From Chloroflexota bacterium (GTDB taxonomy: Bacteria > Chloroflexota > Dehalococcoidia > Plut-88900): a DNA stretch of 7,297 nt. Shown one piece after another: positions 5,521 to 7,297 of this stretch. The stretch is taken from the NCBI GenBank assembly GCA_022572865.1, contig JACZVB010000064.1, forward strand, positions 1 to 7,297, read 5' to 3'. The position numbers and the translations under genes were made by a program. Below the pieces are notes generated by a model. The model saw only the letters and a program-made list of their open reading frames with translations, had not been told where the DNA came from and ran no database searches. Numbering within the stretch: position 1 is the first letter of the stretch; each line of letters opens with the position of its first letter.

Positions 5521-6134
5521 CACAACCCCCTAACCATGTCTAAGAATAGTCTCATCGGCCCCAGTTTGTTTCTAACATCGGTGTATTCCCGGTCTCCGCG
5601 GATCGTTTTGCACGCCATCCTCCAGGGCAACTGGTGGCGCTTGAGCCACTGGAAATAGAGAAATGGCGCCCAGTTGAAGATGGTCAGCATCGCCGCCGCG
5701 ACCCTACGCTCCGGCATGATATCCCGGTCCACCACTCCCTGATAACCCCCTAGGTTGGAGGCCTCGGTGCCCAGTGCCCTTAGCAGCGCGGACGATGCGA
5801 TTTTAGCGCTCTTGATAGCGTAGTAGATTCCGTCGCCGCTGAACGGGTCTATAAGGCCCGCGGCATCCCCTATCAGAAGGCCCTGGCCGCTCTGTATGCT
5901 CATGCCGGGCCGGCGCAGGGGCAACCTGTGGCCCTTGAGCTGGCGTACCCGGTAGTCACCCAGGCGCTGAGAATCGACGAACCGCTCATAGTACTTCTCG
6001 TAGGCTGGTGGTAAACTCGGCCACAAAATGTGATTAAGGAAAGAAGTGCCATTGGGTAGTTGGTTATGCACTACTAAGCTGTGCCGCTTTAACCATCTCT
6101 CTAACAAGATCGCCCCAAAATGAGCCCTCGACAT
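5520..6134 (-). CDS. C-terminal half of a geranylgeranyl-reductase-family FAD-dependent oxidoreductase (probable 5'-truncated remnant)
   Basis: The 204-residue open frame matches only the C-terminal part of the geranylgeranyl reductase / digeranylgeranylglycerophospholipid reductase-like flavoprotein family, whose members are usually about 350-420 residues. The FAD-binding [14 protein letters not shown] (89-102) followed by [12 protein letters not shown] is clear, with the GHRLPLRRP segment (68-76) before it. The N-terminal Rossmann GxGxxG motif is absent. Family-like sequence appears to begin near residue 45; residues 1-40 lie in lower-GC DNA and look unrelated. No Shine-Dalgarno is seen before the ATG at 6134. 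Its stop shares one base with the purE ATG, so the original full gene was probably coupled to purE. Without the dinucleotide-binding half it should not be an active reductase. It may still be translated as an open frame, but I regard it as a gene remnant. Confidence 0.72.
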   Translation of the reverse strand: MSRAHFGAILLERWLKRHSLVVHNQLPNGTSFLNHILWPSLPPAYEKYYERFVDSQRLGDYRVRQLKGHRLPLRRPGMSIQSGQGLLIGDAAGLIDPFSGDGIYYAIKSAKIASSALLRALGTEASNLGGYQGVVDRDIMPERRVAAAMLTIFNWAPFLYFQWLKRHQLPWRMACKTIRGDREYTDVRNKLGPMRLFLDMVRGL

Positions 6135-6720
6135 GAAGAATATGATTATCGCTGTTATTCAATCTGCTTTGACAGTAGCCAGAATGGCAATTACTATCAC
6201 CGCGTTCCAATTAAGGAATGTGTAAGCACCAAGAGCGAGGAGAAAACATTCAGAGCGTCGGAGAACACCTATATTAATTTCCAGTGCATCTTTGAGTGGC
6301 ATGCCCTGAGGGTGTGCAGGATGGCACATCCACAGGGGAGTGAACTTCCTGTACGTAAGATAGTAACTGAGTGCGACGAGCATTACCGCCCCAAAAACAT
6401 AGACGATGGCCACCAATTCGAGTCGGAACAACGTACCTTGGGCGAGGCTTTGTTGCGGGGGTTTGAATGCCGCAGCGAAGGTGAGTCCTATCACCATGAG
6501 TAAGCCTGCAAGTGTCAGTATTGTTACAATGACTCTTCGGTGCTCTTCCAGGCGCGTATGCTGATGAACAACAGCCTGTACTAAGGTCTCCCGGGGATTT
6601 AGACCTTGTTCGCTCATGAGCTTGATTCCTCACCCATGGTCGAGGACACTTACTTAACCTACAACTCGGGTTTCAACATGCCGCTTCGAAGAGTCGTGGG
6701 CAGCAGCAAGAAAAATCGTA
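6030..6720. other. Low-GC block, probable insertion or replacement in the pur operon
   Basis: Hand counts give 25/60 GC at 6121-6180, 27/60 at 6181-6240 and 25/60 at 6241-6300. By comparison, purD at 7021-7080 has 41/60 and purB at 4321-4380 has 42/60. The left edge coincides with the point where flavoprotein similarity is lost; the right edge is just after the purD stop. I could not find terminal inverted repeats, a target duplication, a transposase or an integrase, so the mechanism is unknown. Edges are approximate. Confidence 0.5.
6159..6617 (-). CDS. Hypothetical membrane protein with three predicted transmembrane segments
   Basis: I do not recognise this 152-residue protein. A hydrophilic, His-rich N-terminus (H18, H20, H26) precedes membrane segments at about 29-51, 66-88 and 125-149. 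The loop between segments 2 and 3 holds a Cys-His cluster, WMCHPAHP (96-103), that could bind a metal or be fortuitous. The ATG has GTGAGG about ten bases upstream, which is acceptable. It lies between purD (114-base gap) and the truncated flavoprotein, in DNA near 42-45% GC (25 of 60 bases in both 6121-6180 and 6241-6300) against 68-70% in purD and purB stretches counted the same way. That contrast and the damaged neighbour suggest acquired DNA. Its stop is in frame with the flavoprotein fragment. Being real coding DNA is likely but not certain. Confidence 0.6.
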   Translation of the reverse strand: MSEQGLNPRETLVQAVVHQHTRLEEHRRVIVTILTLAGLLMVIGLTFAAAFKPPQQSLAQGTLFRLELVAIVYVFGAVMLVALSYYLTYRKFTPLWMCHPAHPQGMPLKDALEINIGVLRRSECFLLALGAYTFLNWNAVIVIAILATVKAD

Positions 6721-6731
6721 TTAGGCTCCAT

Positions 6732-7297
6732 TCATAAGGAACGTTCTAAATCTACTTTGGCTATGTCTCTCCGGTAATGGCACCCCTGGAAGCGGACCCG
6801 GTCCACGTTTCGATAGGCCGAGGCCCGGGCCTGGGTTAGGTCTGCGCCCCGTCCCACCACGCTCAATATCCGGCCCCCGGCGGTGACAATCGCGTTGCCG
6901 TTACCCTCCGGCGGCTCCGCCAGGGACGTGCCGGCCTGAAAGACCAGCGCATCCTTTTCCAGGGACTCCAGCCCCGTGATGGGGAATCCATTGGAGTAGG
7001 GTCCCGGGTATCCTCCAGAGGCCATAACCACCGCCACGCAGGCCTCCTCGCCCCATCGTACATCGACCTCGGCCAGACGCCCCTGTTCGACGGCCACCAT
7101 TATATCCACCAGGTCCGTTTCCAGTCGAGGGAGGATCACCTGGGTCTCGGGGTCCACTAAGCGAACGTTGAACTCCAGGACCTTGGGCCCTTGGGCGGTG
7201 ATCATCAGGCCCCCGTACAGGACCCCTCGATAGGGAACCCCTTCCGCGGTCATGGCATGCACCACCGGGGCCATTATCTCTTCGCATATGCGCCGGG
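6732..7297 (-). CDS. purD: Phosphoribosylamine-glycine ligase (GAR synthetase), C-terminal part (5' end outside window)
   Basis: ATP-grasp ligase that joins phosphoribosylamine and glycine to give GAR, the second step of purine synthesis. The frame is open to the window edge, so 188 C-terminal residues of a protein normally about 420-430 are visible; an internal ATG at 7274 is not the start. Family landmarks are the EEIMAPVV-HAM helix, the GVPYRGVLYGGLM strand and turn, KVLEFNVR followed by DPETQVILPRL, ACVAVVMASGGYPG, and a C-terminal GRILSVVGRGADLTQARASAY segment. The metal-ligand Glu and Asn of LEFNVR are kept, but the usual R-F-G-D-P-E reads R-L-V-D-P-E (codons TTA GTG at 7160-7155). The C-terminus is of normal length. 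It is the most upstream visible gene of the pur operon, 114 bases before the hypothetical membrane gene. Confidence 0.95.
   Translation of the reverse strand, partial: RRICEEIMAPVVHAMTAEGVPYRGVLYGGLMITAQGPKVLEFNVRLVDPETQVILPRLETDLVDIMVAVEQGRLAEVDVRWGEEACVAVVMASGGYPGPYSNGFPITGLESLEKDALVFQAGTSLAEPPEGNGNAIVTAGGRILSVVGRGADLTQARASAYRNVDRVRFQGCHYRRDIAKVDLERSL

Noticed and set aside
5521..5523. GTG start for purE
   Set aside because: It would sit only two bases from AGGGGG. The next codon, ATG at 5520, has better spacing and gives the usual [13 protein letters not shown] opening.
6120..6503. Plus-strand 127-residue frame opposite the orphan membrane gene
   Set aside because: It lacks membrane segments, family motifs and a convincing ribosome-binding site. 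The minus-strand frame has coherent membrane spans and fits the operon direction.
6030..6720. Insertion sequence
   Set aside because: There is no transposase and I found no terminal inverted repeats or target duplication, so only an unexplained low-GC block is reported.
6618..6731. Promoter upstream of the orphan membrane gene
   Set aside because: A TTGAAA is present on the minus strand, but no good -10 box lies 16-18 bases downstream, so I do not claim it.

Overview
This window comes from a GC-rich bacterial chromosome. It holds housekeeping biosynthesis genes in two convergent groups separated by a repeat-filled gap. The compact operons, the DUF3105 exported protein, the geranylgeranyl-reductase-family gene inside a purine operon and the dispersed GAGC(C/T)TGTCGAA elements look most like Chloroflexota (Dehalococcoidia or a relative). 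That assignment is an impression from memory, not a measurement.

Left part, plus strand (1-1178): the 3' end of hisC (histidinol-phosphate aminotransferase) overlaps the complete hisB (imidazoleglycerol-phosphate dehydratase). These are two steps of histidine biosynthesis from one operon that begins outside the window.

Middle (1179-1887): about 700 bases with no credible gene. From left to right they hold a palindromic element, a run of hairpins built on the same GTCGGG/CCCGAC arms, a terminator-like hairpin plus T-tract reading in the his direction, a REP-like core nested in an 11-bp inverted repeat, and an exact-period 102-bp tandem array. The last, partial unit of the array is the 3' end of purS itself. 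Each full unit carries a REP-like stem-loop that, read on the minus strand, is followed by a T-rich tract, so it could terminate the pur operon.

Right part, minus strand (7297 down to 1888): a purine operon in the order purD (5' end outside the window), a 152-residue membrane protein of unknown function, the C-terminal half of a geranylgeranyl-reductase-family flavoprotein, purE, purB, purC, a DUF3105 membrane-anchored protein, and purS. The flavoprotein fragment, purE, purB and purC are joined by TGATG, TGATG and ATGA junctions, which suggests translational coupling. PurD, PurE, PurC, PurB and PurS cover glycinamide ribotide synthesis, part of FGAM synthetase, AIR carboxylation, SAICAR synthesis and the lyase step. 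PurF, PurN, PurQ, PurL, PurM, PurK and PurH are not here.

The strongest anomalies are the purS-tail tandem array and the block between purD and the flavoprotein fragment (about 6030-6720). That block is clearly lower in GC than its neighbours, encodes an orphan membrane protein, and seems to have replaced the N-terminal half of the flavoprotein. I found no CRISPR array, tRNA, rRNA, transposase, defence system or recognisable new system.
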